A stretch of 64,000 nt of DNA. It comes from Gracilimonas sp017641085 (GTDB lineage: Bacteria; Bacteroidota; Rhodothermia; Balneolales; Balneolaceae). Numbering within the stretch: position 1 is the stretch's first letter; each line of letters opens with the position of its first letter. This document shows positions 49,034 through 59,430 of the stretch, piece after piece. Both the position numbers and the translations under genes were made by a program. The notes beneath the pieces are model-generated. The model worked only from the letters and a program-made list of their open reading frames with translations. It was not told where the DNA came from and made no database searches. The stretch lies in NCBI RefSeq assembly GCF_046115515.1, contig NZ_CP175953.1; one strand, 5' to 3'.

Positions 49034-50350
49034 TTATGAGTTCACTTTCACAACGGGTTTATCGCGCCAGTAAACCAGCGAGAAAACACTTTCCCGGGGA
49101 AAGGAAGGAGGGATGGTTTGTTGCAGTCGGGTATCGTACACGTAATCTTTAGTATAGCCACTGGCTACACTTCCTCCGCTAAAAGTACCCACCGGACCCC
49201 TGTTTTTCTGGACTATTCCGCCCAAAAGGTCTAACGTACCTCTTGGACTTCCGCTGCTATAATCTTCTACTTCAAAAGAAGTTCCAAGTGCCATAATGGA
49301 TGCGTGGATGGTTAAATCAGAGCTACCATTATAAGAATGTGCCCATCGGTCAACTTCTACATCTTCTTCGCTTACCAATCCGAGAAGATCGGTGGAAGTT
49401 GAATCAACTCTTGGGTCTGTATCATATACAATATCCCCCATAATATTTATATCGTTTGCAGCGTGCAGCGTTACACTTCCCTTCACTTCACCAACCACAT
49501 TAACCTCTCCGTTAACACTGATTACAACTCCACCTTCAGCATTTTGGTAACTTGATAGCTTATAATGGGTAAAACAAACCAAAGGATCAGTACATCCTAC
49601 ATCTTTGACCTTTACATAGCCTTCACCCAATACATCTTCATAAAATTCGACATCTTTGTTCGAGCTAAAGGATAATGTAGCCTGACTTTTCAATAAGTTA
49701 ATTTGCTCTGTACCCGGCAGGTCTTTGGTTTTGGTGAGGTTAAAATTAGTTCCCCCGTTGAAATTAGGTGAATCACTGCCATGACGAGTAGCCGGATCAC
49801 TACTGGTTTCGTCGCCGGTGTATCCAACCCAGTCATTCGGGCTGGAAATAAATCCATTGAAGGTAGGCGAACCCGACATGCTAAAGGTTCCATTGGTATG
49901 AACCGGGCCGGTTACCTGGTCACCATTCCACCACCAGATTTTAACATGCGAGTATGGAGGTGCAAAGGTCTCCGCATCAGTGAAATAGGAATATCTGGAA
50001 AAGGAGTCACGTTGCATTAATACTTCAATTTCTGATTGATAACCACCATAGGTTCCATAGCTGGTTAATAAAACACGGTATTCATCATCGGGATCCGGTT
50101 GCGTCATATAAAGTGTTCCTGATGCTCCACTTGCCGTTGACATTGATATCTGGTCTGACCATTCCATATCTACCAGCAAGTTCTGAATAGCATTGTCAAT
50201 GAGGCTGGCAGCTACGTTCTTAGCCTGCTGCTCGTTAAAGTGAGTGGCTGTTCGCTCCGGCAACATTTCGGTCCGGTTCATATTTGCCACCTGAATGATG
50301 CCTGATATAATGACTAAACCGCTAACAAGAAATAGCATTGCTCTTCCCAT
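49034..50350 (-). CDS. PilX-like single-TM extracytoplasmic protein
   Basis: 438 residues. Begins MGRAMLFLVSGLVIISGIIQ with one N-terminal helix and then an amphipathic helix (NEQQAKNVAASLIDNAIQNL), the plan of PilX-type minor pilins. The body has a DUF4900-like beta-helix region (GPVHTNGTFSMSGSP, VVISVNGEVNVVGEVKGSVT). No GFxxxE prepilin-peptidase site is obvious. Third gene of a three-gene set, 12 bp after the second. Confidence 0.62.
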   Translation of the reverse strand: MGRAMLFLVSGLVIISGIIQVANMNRTEMLPERTATHFNEQQAKNVAASLIDNAIQNLLVDMEWSDQISMSTASGASGTLYMTQPDPDDEYRVLLTSYGTYGGYQSEIEVLMQRDSFSRYSYFTDAETFAPPYSHVKIWWWNGDQVTGPVHTNGTFSMSGSPTFNGFISSPNDWVGYTGDETSSDPATRHGSDSPNFNGGTNFNLTKTKDLPGTEQINLLKSQATLSFSSNKDVEFYEDVLGEGYVKVKDVGCTDPLVCFTHYKLSSYQNAEGGVVISVNGEVNVVGEVKGSVTLHAANDINIMGDIVYDTDPRVDSTSTDLLGLVSEEDVEVDRWAHSYNGSSDLTIHASIMALGTSFEVEDYSSGSPRGTLDLLGGIVQKNRGPVGTFSGGSVASGYTKDYVYDTRLQQTIPPSFPRESVFSLVYWRDKPVVKVNS

Positions 50351-50362
50351 AATACTCTCCTT

Positions 50363-50983
50363 TTAATTCCAGGGGTGGTTCATAACGTTTGGGATAAACT
50401 CTCGGGTCCAGGCTGTACGGTGGTAGATATAATCACCTTGTGGACTTATTCGAATAGGTTCTTCTGACTCAATCATAGTCTCAACCCTGATTTTTATTTC
50501 TCTTTGTGAAGTAAGAGAAGCAGGGTTGGAAACTTCTTCCCAATCTCCGGTTACAATATTCTTTCGGTAGTAAACAAGATTAAAGTAGGTGACTAAAAAT
50601 TGGGACGTGCCATTTTTGTCCTCCCGGTACAGGTAGAAATCATTGGGGTTTGTAGTAGAACCTGCAAGGTCAGTATCGTCGGCGTAAAGTGTTACCAATT
50701 CTCCGGAAGTATCATCCCCACTATCTACACAGGCAGGGGAGGTTCTGAACTCAATTCGATCCTCTTCACTTTCCTGAATGGGGTCATTATTGAATACATC
50801 GTCTGAATATCCCAGTCCGTTAAAATCACAGGAAAGTAATTGTACCAGGTTATCTCTTTTTTCCTGGTTAATGGTAGAAATGGTGGTTTCCTGTCCGGTG
50901 GTATTTAAATTGATATTAAATGCCAGGATGGAAATCAGCATAAAACCTCCGATAACATAACTTGTAACAATACCTATATTCAT
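50363..50983 (-). CDS. PilW-like single-TM extracytoplasmic protein
   Basis: 206 residues with an N-terminal hydrophobic helix (about 5-24) directly at the start, then a polar domain with two Cys (LLSCDFNGLGY and SPACVDSGDD). Plan and place resemble PilW-type minor pseudopilins, but no classical cleavage motif is visible. Starts 5 bp after the upstream gene stop. Confidence 0.58.
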   Translation of the reverse strand: MNIGIVTSYVIGGFMLISILAFNINLNTTGQETTISTINQEKRDNLVQLLSCDFNGLGYSDDVFNNDPIQESEEDRIEFRTSPACVDSGDDTSGELVTLYADDTDLAGSTTNPNDFYLYREDKNGTSQFLVTYFNLVYYRKNIVTGDWEEVSNPASLTSQREIKIRVETMIESEEPIRISPQGDYIYHRTAWTREFIPNVMNHPWN

Positions 50984-50988
50984 GGCTA

Positions 50989-51444
50989 TCAGCTGCTAAA
51001 GGTTAAAGTTCTGATCAGTTTCTGAGTAACAGTGATCTCAGGTTCAAGAGAATTATTTTCAACGGTTATAGTAATCTCGTAGCAACGTTGAGAAGAGGAA
51101 TCCAATAAGTCGCAATCATTGCTTACTTCCGCCTTTCGATATATGGTAAAGGTTTCTGAATATTCATTACTTGCCCCATAATCAAACGTACGCTCTATGG
51201 GATTATCCTCATATAAATAATATGAACTATTGTCAGAATCGAAGGGATCCTGGCTCTTGTAGCGTGCCTGCACCCAACGGATGGCATCAATTTCTTCCTG
51301 CGCTGCAGAAATAGCACGGTATTCCAATTCCGACCTTACCATTGTGTCCAGTGTTACCTGAAAACTTCTGGACGTGTTCATTGTAAGCAAGGAAAACACA
51401 ACCATTGCTGCACCAAGGTAAATGATATCTGAAAAGTCAGTCAT
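50989..51444 (-). CDS. PilV-like single-TM extracytoplasmic protein
   Basis: 151 residues. MTDFSDIIYLGAAMVVFSLL forms an N-terminal helix, followed by MNTSRSFQVTLDTMVRSELE as a helical stalk and a beta domain with a Cys pair (NDCDLLDSSSQRCY). Resembles a minor pseudopilin. First of three closely spaced genes. The 298-bp gap upstream (51445-51742) holds nothing I recognise and presumably contains its promoter. Confidence 0.58.
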   Translation of the reverse strand: MTDFSDIIYLGAAMVVFSLLTMNTSRSFQVTLDTMVRSELEYRAISAAQEEIDAIRWVQARYKSQDPFDSDNSSYYLYEDNPIERTFDYGASNEYSETFTIYRKAEVSNDCDLLDSSSQRCYEITITVENNSLEPEITVTQKLIRTLTFSS

Positions 51445-51742
51445 GGTTATTAAGGTTTAGTGTTGTTACACAGTAAGGATTTATCTTAACCCTATTTGTT
51501 ACAAAATTTCCTGTAGTTAACTTATACAGGGTAAATCAACTGATAATTTTGACATTATTCGATTAGATATTCTCAATAAAAACCGGCCATGTCAAACGAG
51601 CCTCTTTGACCACTTTTTTCAGGCCCTCTTTTAAATATTAAAAAATTCTAATCTTAATATACAGCTTTCTTCGGTCAATTCATTGCCAGTTATTAATCGT
51701 GATATTAGCTACGCAATTCTCTTGTCCCCGGATTTGATTGCG

Positions 51743-54700
51743 CTACTTTATCAACACCATCTTATTGGTCATTACCTTTTGATTGGTTATAACCCGATAC
51801 AAATACACACCGCTGGCCAAACTGCCTGCCCGGAAAGGAATATTGTAAATTCCGGCAGGTAATTTTTCAGAAACCAGCGTCTGTACTTTTCGCCCCAAAA
51901 TATCAAACACCTCAAGGGTTACTTCGGTCTCTTCCGTTAACCCAAATGGAATAGTGGTAGTTGGATTGAATGGATTTGGATAGTTCTGATACAAATACAC
52001 CTCTTCCGGAATGTTGGCTTCAATTTCTTCGGTAGTGATTCTGAGCAGGAAGCGTGAAGAAGATTTATTCTTATTCATAGAAGGGGAGCCACTGGTAGGC
52101 TGCGCTTGCTTCATTTTCTTCTTAGAGTTGTAGGTGAATACATACTCTTCCTGTTCCCGAAGATTGATCTCCCTGCCGGTTTCATAATCAAACAGAATTA
52201 CCATCCATTCTTCAGGTACATTACGGAGTCCGGGCCACCTGAGGGTGTAACTTCCTGCTGCTACCTGTCCGCCAAGGTAAGCCTGGAAGTGCAGCGGAAT
52301 GTTCTGTCGGTGAATGAAGTTGGATGACCGGTTATTAATAACGAGCTCAGTTCCATCATCCAAAGTAGAGTAAAACTCTATGTGTGAATCCGAGAAGGGG
52401 AGTAATCGCAGAGCATCCTGCGGGTCTTTACCGGTGGCTCCGTTTTGGCTGAGCATTACATGTGTCACCTTAGCGAGTCCGTTTCCTTCTGCTTTTAGTT
52501 CTAATACAGGTGGTGTTCCCTCAAATTGCTGCTGGGCAGGAGCCGCCTCTTTACGAAGGAAATTACCCCCGGTGGTTTTAGCTGCTTTCTTAACTTTAAG
52601 AACCGGAGCCGGTGCGTTGGCTTTCACCCAAAATCCCTGGAAGGCCGGAATGATACCGCTTCCCAATGAACCGGTGGACCCATTCCAGGTGAGGAACTCC
52701 CCATTACCACTGTTAGCAGCCGGATCCCAGATATAGATGGTGGATTCAATATTGGTTTTCGTCCAGTTGGAGGCATTATTCCAGTTGATAGCAGCCCCAA
52801 ATGGGTTCCCCACAAAGTTCCAGCCGGAGTCGGCTTCGGGGGTATAGGTAACTCCAAAATCGACTTCTGTTGAGCCTACTCCGAATTCCTGTCCTGCCAC
52901 ATCAAGGGTATCCGGAAGCGGATTATTATAAAGCGGGTCGGCGGCGATATCTCCAAAGAAGTACACCCAATATCCGCGTCCCGACACCAGGGAATTGGTT
53001 ATGTTTGATGGCGCTCTCAGGCGGTCGTTATCGGTAGCCGGTAAACCTTCTTCGTTAGTATCATAATCTTCAAGATACCACATTACATTAGGCTGAAGGG
53101 TATCTCCCGGGTTAGATCCGGTACTGTACGTTGCACCGGTGTAGCCCTGGGTAAGGGTTCCGTCCAGGAAATCACCAATGGTAGAACTTACCGGTGAGGA
53201 CAACATCCTCCAGCCACGGACGCCGGATATTTTTCTCTGGAATCGAAGCTCACCGGAACCGTATGATTGTGTATTGGCTATCAGGTTCTTGCCGCTTGGA
53301 ATCAGTAACTCTCCATTGGTGAGGGTGAGGGTGCCGGTAACGGTAAAGTTATCGGTGATTTCAACCGTTCCGGGATTATCAATCTCAACGTTTACGAAAG
53401 TGTGTGGACTTTCAATAGTCTGATCGCTGCTGCCGTTGAATATGACATTACCGAGGGTGAACGTAGGAAGGTTCAGGTTGCCGCCAATGGTAAGCGAGTC
53501 GTTGTTACTTCCCAGCATATCTCCGCTACCGGTCACATCTCCGGAGACGATAAAATTAACACCACCTGATACATTCAGCTCGGCACTGGCTTCAATGGAA
53601 AGGGCTGCAATTTCAGTATCTGTAATGTTAACTACCGGGAATTCATTACCCACAGCCGGGCTGGCAGGGATCAATACTACAGAGGATGCATTTGGCACAG
53701 AATTCACATTCCAGTTGTCAGGATCATAATAATTAGAAGCCGCTGCTACAGATCCGAGCTGGCTTTCCCAGATATGGCTGAAAGAAGCAAATTCAACCTG
53801 AGCATCATCGCTGATGGTGTTTCCATTTAAAGTTCCCGAAACGATTGCCACAACGGTACTTGTGGAGGAAGTGAGGGTAGCCGTGTAGGTACCATCGGAA
53901 TTATCCGTCACACCTCCGATTGAGCCTTCATCGGTGCTCAACACAACGGTAGCTCCCCCGGTGGTTACATTATTTCCATAAGCATCTTTAGCCTGTACGG
54001 TGATGGTAGAAGTACTGGCTCCGTCGTTAAGAATAACGGTAGGAGAGGCGGAAATTGTAGTCTCGGTCTCATTGGGTGCTCCCGCTGAGACAGCGAATGA
54101 GTTGCTGACCCCGGTTTCAGATCCGGCAGAGTTCGTGGCGGTGATGGTACAGTTGCCAACGCTTGTGATGCTTACTGTTAGTGATGACAATACCCCGGAA
54201 CTAAATGCGGGAGTGGTACCCTGACCCGTTCCCATATCGCAGGAGGAGGTTACAACCGTTGTACCGCTAAAAGTGGTAACCGTAGTACCGGAACCGTCAA
54301 TGGCCGTAATTTTTATGTTGAAATTTTGCCCGGCTACTTTTGGACTGATATTCCCGGAAGGCACTCGCTCTACTTTAAATCCAGTCAAAACCCCTGCATT
54401 CACAATATTGAAATTTGAACTTACCGCATCATCGAGACCGGAGCTGGAGGCCGTAATTTGTTTGGTACCTACGTCATCAATTTCAAGATTAGAAAAGTCA
54501 GCAATACCCAGAGAATTCGTGAGTTGGGTGGTAGTTCCTGATAAAGTACCCGTTCCGGAGGTAAGGGCCATATCTACTGATACGCCGGATTGTTTAACAT
54601 TATTTCCAAACTGGTCGGTTAGCTGAACCCGGACCGCAGGAGAAATGGCGGTATTTACATTGGTGGAGGATGGCTGCTGTGTAATCACCAGGCTATCGAG

Positions 54701-57700
54701 TGCACCCGCTACCATTGAAAGCGACCCGTAGTTGGTTCCACCTCCAAGCCCCGTAGTACCGGAGTTTGTAATATTACCTGAATTTGGTAGCAGTCCGGTT
54801 GTTGGGCGGATCTGAAGTCCGCTAATATCAATTTCGCCCGGATTAGAGGTGGACGCCGTATTCACCGTAAATGTAACCTGGGTAGAAGTAATACTGTTGA
54901 AGGACACAGCAAGGGTGGTAGTTCCTCCATAAACAGCCGAAGTGGAAACGGATGGTGTTGCTCCGGTATTCCATTCAAATCCGGTAGGTGCATCAAGTAC
55001 AAAGGTGCCTCCTGCTGATAGTTCACCGGCAAATCCTTCTTTAATGATTGGGCCTGTAAGGGATGTATAAGTAGAGTTAGCATCATCCGCAGAAATATTC
55101 TCCCCGTTTTCAGCTGCCGTAATTTTACGAATGGACAGGGTGTATTTATCAGACAGGTAGTCTTCTACATTCTCACGTTCTGCCTGTGAAAGAAGGCGGC
55201 TGTAATAAATGAATTCAGCGATTTCACCATCCCAGCTTTGGTTAGCGGTATTCGGGTCATCCTTACCCCCTTTTCCAACAATAGCTGTAGTTGCATTGGC
55301 CAAAGTGCCCGTTGGGGGAGGCCCTGCAGCGGATGGATTATTTAAAATTCCATCAATAAAAATATCATAGGTGTTTCCGCTCTGCCATTGGAAACTAAAA
55401 ATCTGGCCTGCTGTGGCCTGAATATCAGAAAAACTCTCTAGTTGGTTGTCTGGATCGTTGGCAAGAATTCCTGTTTTTACAACATTGGTGAAGGCGCCGT
55501 TGTTGTTAGCACCGGCGGCATCATAGCGGAAGGTTAAAAACTCATCGGCATTATTTGGATTCTGAACATTAAAAAGACCCCGGTCGGTATTTGTCTGATC
55601 CGATTTATACACCATAAATATGGTAAACTCGGTGGATCCATTAATGTAATTTTCCCCGTCGCTATCTTCGAAAAAGTCTCCATCTCCGGCGAAGTTGATG
55701 GAGGGCTGATTATTCAGCGGGGTAGAACTGCTCACAAAAGTAGGCCTTGTTCCGGCATCAGCAGTACCTACAAAATCGTTACTATTTCCACTTTGATCTT
55801 GCCAGGTAACCACTTCGCTACCGCTGGTTACAACACCGGCATCCGCACGCAGCCAAACTTCCAGGCCGCTTATAGCTTCCACCGCATTCACTTCAATAAT
55901 TCGGGCAACTGTGTCGCTGGCAAGGGCTCCGTCGTGAGCTACAAAACTCACTTCTCGTTCCGGGCCGGTAGGTATAGTGGCGAAATTCTTATATTCAACG
56001 GTTCTGAGGGCGGTTTCATAGTCACTTAGGGAATTGGTACCGGTTAGCTTAAGGCGACCGGTTTGGTCATCGAAATCACCGGTTATTCCAAAAATACCAG
56101 AAAATAGCAGGGAATCTTCCGCGGGTTTGAAATTATCGGTAATAATTACAAAAGCACTGTCTAACTGGGTGTTGTCCGGATCGGAAACCAATAGGGTAGA
56201 AGTAATTTCAATAGGGGCATTGTCATAATTCAGGTCCGAAGTTTCAATTCCAGAGAGAATGGGCGCGGAATTAACGGCAACAATGTCAAGATCCCGGGTT
56301 TCAGTGTTACTATTGGCATCACCATCATTCACTGTAAATGAGAAGGTGCGAGTAATCTCGACAGGGTCGGCACTCAGGTTTTCATAAGTGACGTTTTCCA
56401 AAGCGGTTTGATAATCGGCAAGGGATGCTGTACCGGTCAATGTTAAAATTCCTGTAGTAGAATTCCAGCTGCCGTTAATTCCAAACTGAGGAGTAAAGCC
56501 AAGTTCATCTTCTCCCAGTGTATAATTATTGGTAATGGCCACCGTGGCACTTTCCATATTGGTGTCATCATTGTCCGTAATCGTGGCGTTGTAGGCAGCG
56601 CCTCCGCTCACAGCCCCGGTGCCTTCAGTATAAGTAAGTGTTGGTCCACTGATGCCGGACAGGGAGGGGGTACTGTTAACAGAAATTACATTTACATTTC
56701 TGGACAAGGTGTTGCTAACATCATCCCAGTCGTACACTTCAAAGTCAACTGTACGTAGGGCTGTTGAAGGACTTACGGAATTGGTGTTTTCATAGGTAAC
56801 TGAGCGTAAAACTGTTTGGTAATTGCCCGGAGAATCTTGCCCGGTAAGTAGCAGCACACCGGTTGTAGCATTAAAGCTGCCGGTAATACTTCCGGTTGGG
56901 GTGAAGTCGAGAACATCTTCTGAAGGGTCAAAATTTGAGGAAATTATGACCTGCGCGCTATCCAATACGGTATTATCACTATCAGAAACGGTAAGCGTAG
57001 AAGTAATAGATGTAGGTGCATCACCTTCGGTATAATCAATATCGGTTCCTTCGATTGCAGCAAGTACCGGAGGTTCATTACACCATTTATCACACAGAAA
57101 ATCGTACACGCTGGCCATTTGCCCGCCATTTAGTGCGGTATTCCAGGAAACAAACTCACCGATGTACCCGGTAAAATTATTTGTGCCCGCCGGGTTGTTG
57201 CCCGTTGTTACCGGGTCGCGGGTGCCGTTTTCTTCACCAATAATAGCTCCCCCGGCATGTGATTGTTGCGCATCCACATTGTTTAAAGTGATGGCGCTGT
57301 TATCATTAATTCTGGCCGACCAGGTTCGGTCTATCAGCGCTCCGGCTGTGGCATCGTGGCTTGCAACGATAATGTAACTTTCGTTGGGCTGAACGGCTCC
57401 GAGGTTAATTGATTTATACTGATTACCAACACCCCATTCAGCATTATTCCAAACAAAGGCATAGGCGTTGCCATCTTTGATGCTTATCTGATATCCCCGT
57501 GTACCCCCACCTTGTTCGTAAATTATCTGTAAGCCGGCCGTAGAGGCTCCTGTTCTGAATACAATGGCAAATGATTTTTCATCATATGTACCGGTGTTCA
57601 AAATAGCATTGTTGGGTGGGTCAAGGTTATCATCGGTTCCATCCCAGAGAATTCCGCCTCGCTCCCCAAAATAGTTGGAATCGAAAATAGGCTGTTGGGC

Positions 57701-59317
57701 TGCTGTTCCGTTTGATGCCGAAATATCGGTTCCGGAGCCAACGGCGTTATCCGACCGGTCTCCCCAGGTAGCAACCGAAGTTCCGTCTCCGGGTTGGTTG
57801 CCCAGGTTTAAATCCCCGTTTACATCCAGCGCATCATAATGAAAAACAGGGTTGGCTAAATCGGTGGATAAATCAGAGAGCGTGGTTATGATATTGATGT
57901 CCCGAGTCTGAGTATTACTATCATTCGACCCGTCATTTACCGTAAAAGAGATAGTTCGCGTACTTTGGTCAGGGGTTGAACCATTTGTATTCTCATAAGT
58001 TACATCGCGCAAAGCCGCCTGATATTGAGCTAGCGTCGCTGAACCTGAAAGTGACAAGATTCCCGTTCCTGAATTCCAGCTGCCGGTAATTCCATTCTGA
58101 TCGGTGAAATCGAGCACGTCTTCAGAGGCATTATAATTTCCGGTAATTTCAATCTCAGCACTGGAAAGATTTGATGTATATGGGTGATCAATTGTAATTG
58201 CAGAGGTGACAAATACCGGTGAGCCTCCTGCAAAAAAGTTCTGGGGAGAAGATTCAATATCGGCAAGGGTGGGGGGATCAGGAATCTCAGAAATAAAGCT
58301 TCCCGGAGCGTTCTGGTTATTATACTCGGTGGAAATCCAGTCAGCGGAACGGGCGACGTTCGAAATCCGCACTTCGTCCATCATGCCATCAAACTGGTAA
58401 CTACCACTGGAGAGGGTGAGGTTGTCGCCATTTGGGGTGAAATTGAAAGCCGTTGCGTTGGTGACGTCCTGGGCACCATCAATATAAATGGTTCTTCCAT
58501 TAGCAGTGCTGTTGGTGAAAGTGACGTAATAATCCTGCCCGTCGTTCATCGCACTACCATCAAAGGCCGTTCCGTCGTCATTCACGGTAATGTTGTTGAA
58601 ATAATAGACGGCATAAGAACTGTTGTAAGCGCCTTTGGTCACTAAATCAGGCCCCACAGAATTAAGGTTAGACCCGTTCATCCAAAATGAAATGGTGATG
58701 TCATCTGTAATTTCAATGGAGGGGTCGTTGGCTATGGTAATAATATCATTGGCGCTGCCGGCATTAAAATCTCGTCCGTCTCCTATTATACCATTTACCA
58801 CAGACGTTCCGCTGGTGGTTGCATCATTGCCATTTGAGGTTGCGTCGCTCAGGTCGTTATCCAGATGAAGCACCATCTGGTATCCTGAATCCCAGGTTGT
58901 GTTTACAGACTGATCGGTTGATTGGCTGGAGTTACCGTAATAAATGAAGAATTCGGTATCTGAAGTGGCATTGAGGGTTGGAAACCGAACCCAGAATAAA
59001 ATCTCTCCGGTAGCGGCATTGTACGATTCCAGCTCATGGTCCAGAAGGGTGGAACCGTCTGACGAAGTAAATACAATATCGTATCCGTTCGCATTTTCGA
59101 CATCACCGCCGTTACCGGTGGTTCTTAAATCATTGTCGGTGAGAGAGATAAGCACCGGGAAATCAGTAAGGTTGGTTGAGCCAGAAACCTGCCCGTTGTT
59201 CACAGCAAACTTTTTACGATGGGTATACCCCGGAACCTGTGCGGATAGCGATTCAATACTTAAAAGTGCTATAAGCAGGGTTAGTAGTCCGATATGTGCG
59301 CTGCGGATGATTTTCAC
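51743..59317 (-). CDS. Giant secreted multidomain surface protein with C-terminal sorting domain
   Basis: 2524 residues from a GTG start; signal peptide 1-26 (ends ESLSAQ). Domains: DUF2341 (~28-135), LamG-like (~140-340), a first cadherin-like repeat (~345-480), a second LamG-like (~485-740), three more cadherin-like repeats (~748-880, 883-1015, 1019-1140) and a third LamG-like (~1145-1370). Next come Ig/invasin-like domains (~1380-1840), a beta-helix region (~1850-2020), a module shared with the 1238-aa protein and the C-terminal domain (YQNYPNPFNP at about 2445, ending KMVLIK). The tail marks export by the type IX route in Bacteroidota. Likely an adhesin or matrix protein binding glycans. 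Confidence 0.85.
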   Translation of the reverse strand: MKIIRSAHIGLLTLLIALLSIESLSAQVPGYTHRKKFAVNNGQVSGSTNLTDFPVLISLTDNDLRTTGNGGDVENANGYDIVFTSSDGSTLLDHELESYNAATGEILFWVRFPTLNATSDTEFFIYYGNSSQSTDQSVNTTWDSGYQMVLHLDNDLSDATSNGNDATTSGTSVVNGIIGDGRDFNAGSANDIITIANDPSIEITDDITISFWMNGSNLNSVGPDLVTKGAYNSSYAVYYFNNITVNDDGTAFDGSAMNDGQDYYVTFTNSTANGRTIYIDGAQDVTNATAFNFTPNGDNLTLSSGSYQFDGMMDEVRISNVARSADWISTEYNNQNAPGSFISEIPDPPTLADIESSPQNFFAGGSPVFVTSAITIDHPYTSNLSSAEIEITGNYNASEDVLDFTDQNGITGSWNSGTGILSLSGSATLAQYQAALRDVTYENTNGSTPDQSTRTISFTVNDGSNDSNTQTRDINIITTLSDLSTDLANPVFHYDALDVNGDLNLGNQPGDGTSVATWGDRSDNAVGSGTDISASNGTAAQQPIFDSNYFGERGGILWDGTDDNLDPPNNAILNTGTYDEKSFAIVFRTGASTAGLQIIYEQGGGTRGYQISIKDGNAYAFVWNNAEWGVGNQYKSINLGAVQPNESYIIVASHDATAGALIDRTWSARINDNSAITLNNVDAQQSHAGGAIIGEENGTRDPVTTGNNPAGTNNFTGYIGEFVSWNTALNGGQMASVYDFLCDKWCNEPPVLAAIEGTDIDYTEGDAPTSITSTLTVSDSDNTVLDSAQVIISSNFDPSEDVLDFTPTGSITGSFNATTGVLLLTGQDSPGNYQTVLRSVTYENTNSVSPSTALRTVDFEVYDWDDVSNTLSRNVNVISVNSTPSLSGISGPTLTYTEGTGAVSGGAAYNATITDNDDTNMESATVAITNNYTLGEDELGFTPQFGINGSWNSTTGILTLTGTASLADYQTALENVTYENLSADPVEITRTFSFTVNDGDANSNTETRDLDIVAVNSAPILSGIETSDLNYDNAPIEITSTLLVSDPDNTQLDSAFVIITDNFKPAEDSLLFSGIFGITGDFDDQTGRLKLTGTNSLSDYETALRTVEYKNFATIPTGPEREVSFVAHDGALASDTVARIIEVNAVEAISGLEVWLRADAGVVTSGSEVVTWQDQSGNSNDFVGTADAGTRPTFVSSSTPLNNQPSINFAGDGDFFEDSDGENYINGSTEFTIFMVYKSDQTNTDRGLFNVQNPNNADEFLTFRYDAAGANNNGAFTNVVKTGILANDPDNQLESFSDIQATAGQIFSFQWQSGNTYDIFIDGILNNPSAAGPPPTGTLANATTAIVGKGGKDDPNTANQSWDGEIAEFIYYSRLLSQAERENVEDYLSDKYTLSIRKITAAENGENISADDANSTYTSLTGPIIKEGFAGELSAGGTFVLDAPTGFEWNTGATPSVSTSAVYGGTTTLAVSFNSITSTQVTFTVNTASTSNPGEIDISGLQIRPTTGLLPNSGNITNSGTTGLGGGTNYGSLSMVAGALDSLVITQQPSSTNVNTAISPAVRVQLTDQFGNNVKQSGVSVDMALTSGTGTLSGTTTQLTNSLGIADFSNLEIDDVGTKQITASSSGLDDAVSSNFNIVNAGVLTGFKVERVPSGNISPKVAGQNFNIKITAIDGSGTTVTTFSGTTVVTSSCDMGTGQGTTPAFSSGVLSSLTVSITSVGNCTITATNSAGSETGVSNSFAVSAGAPNETETTISASPTVILNDGASTSTITVQAKDAYGNNVTTGGATVVLSTDEGSIGGVTDNSDGTYTATLTSSTSTVVAIVSGTLNGNTISDDAQVEFASFSHIWESQLGSVAAASNYYDPDNWNVNSVPNASSVVLIPASPAVGNEFPVVNITDTEIAALSIEASAELNVSGGVNFIVSGDVTGSGDMLGSNNDSLTIGGNLNLPTFTLGNVIFNGSSDQTIESPHTFVNVEIDNPGTVEITDNFTVTGTLTLTNGELLIPSGKNLIANTQSYGSGELRFQRKISGVRGWRMLSSPVSSTIGDFLDGTLTQGYTGATYSTGSNPGDTLQPNVMWYLEDYDTNEEGLPATDNDRLRAPSNITNSLVSGRGYWVYFFGDIAADPLYNNPLPDTLDVAGQEFGVGSTEVDFGVTYTPEADSGWNFVGNPFGAAINWNNASNWTKTNIESTIYIWDPAANSGNGEFLTWNGSTGSLGSGIIPAFQGFWVKANAPAPVLKVKKAAKTTGGNFLRKEAAPAQQQFEGTPPVLELKAEGNGLAKVTHVMLSQNGATGKDPQDALRLLPFSDSHIEFYSTLDDGTELVINNRSSNFIHRQNIPLHFQAYLGGQVAAGSYTLRWPGLRNVPEEWMVILFDYETGREINLREQEEYVFTYNSKKKMKQAQPTSGSPSMNKNKSSSRFLLRITTEEIEANIPEEVYLYQNYPNPFNPTTTIPFGLTEETEVTLEVFDILGRKVQTLVSEKLPAGIYNIPFRAGSLASGVYLYRVITNQKVMTNKMVLIK

Positions 59318-59430
59318 ACTGGTATTTTAGACTGATTTTACGAGCAAATATAGGTATTGGATGTCAAACCTTGGGAATGATTAGCCATTTCTAACCCGCA
59401 TGAAAATAATCTATAACAAGTGGAGAAGTA

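Noticed and set aside
53178..54626. Plus-strand frames of 70-120 codons inside the giant surface protein
   Set aside because: Antisense by-products of Thr/Ser/Gly-rich coding; no start signals or domains.
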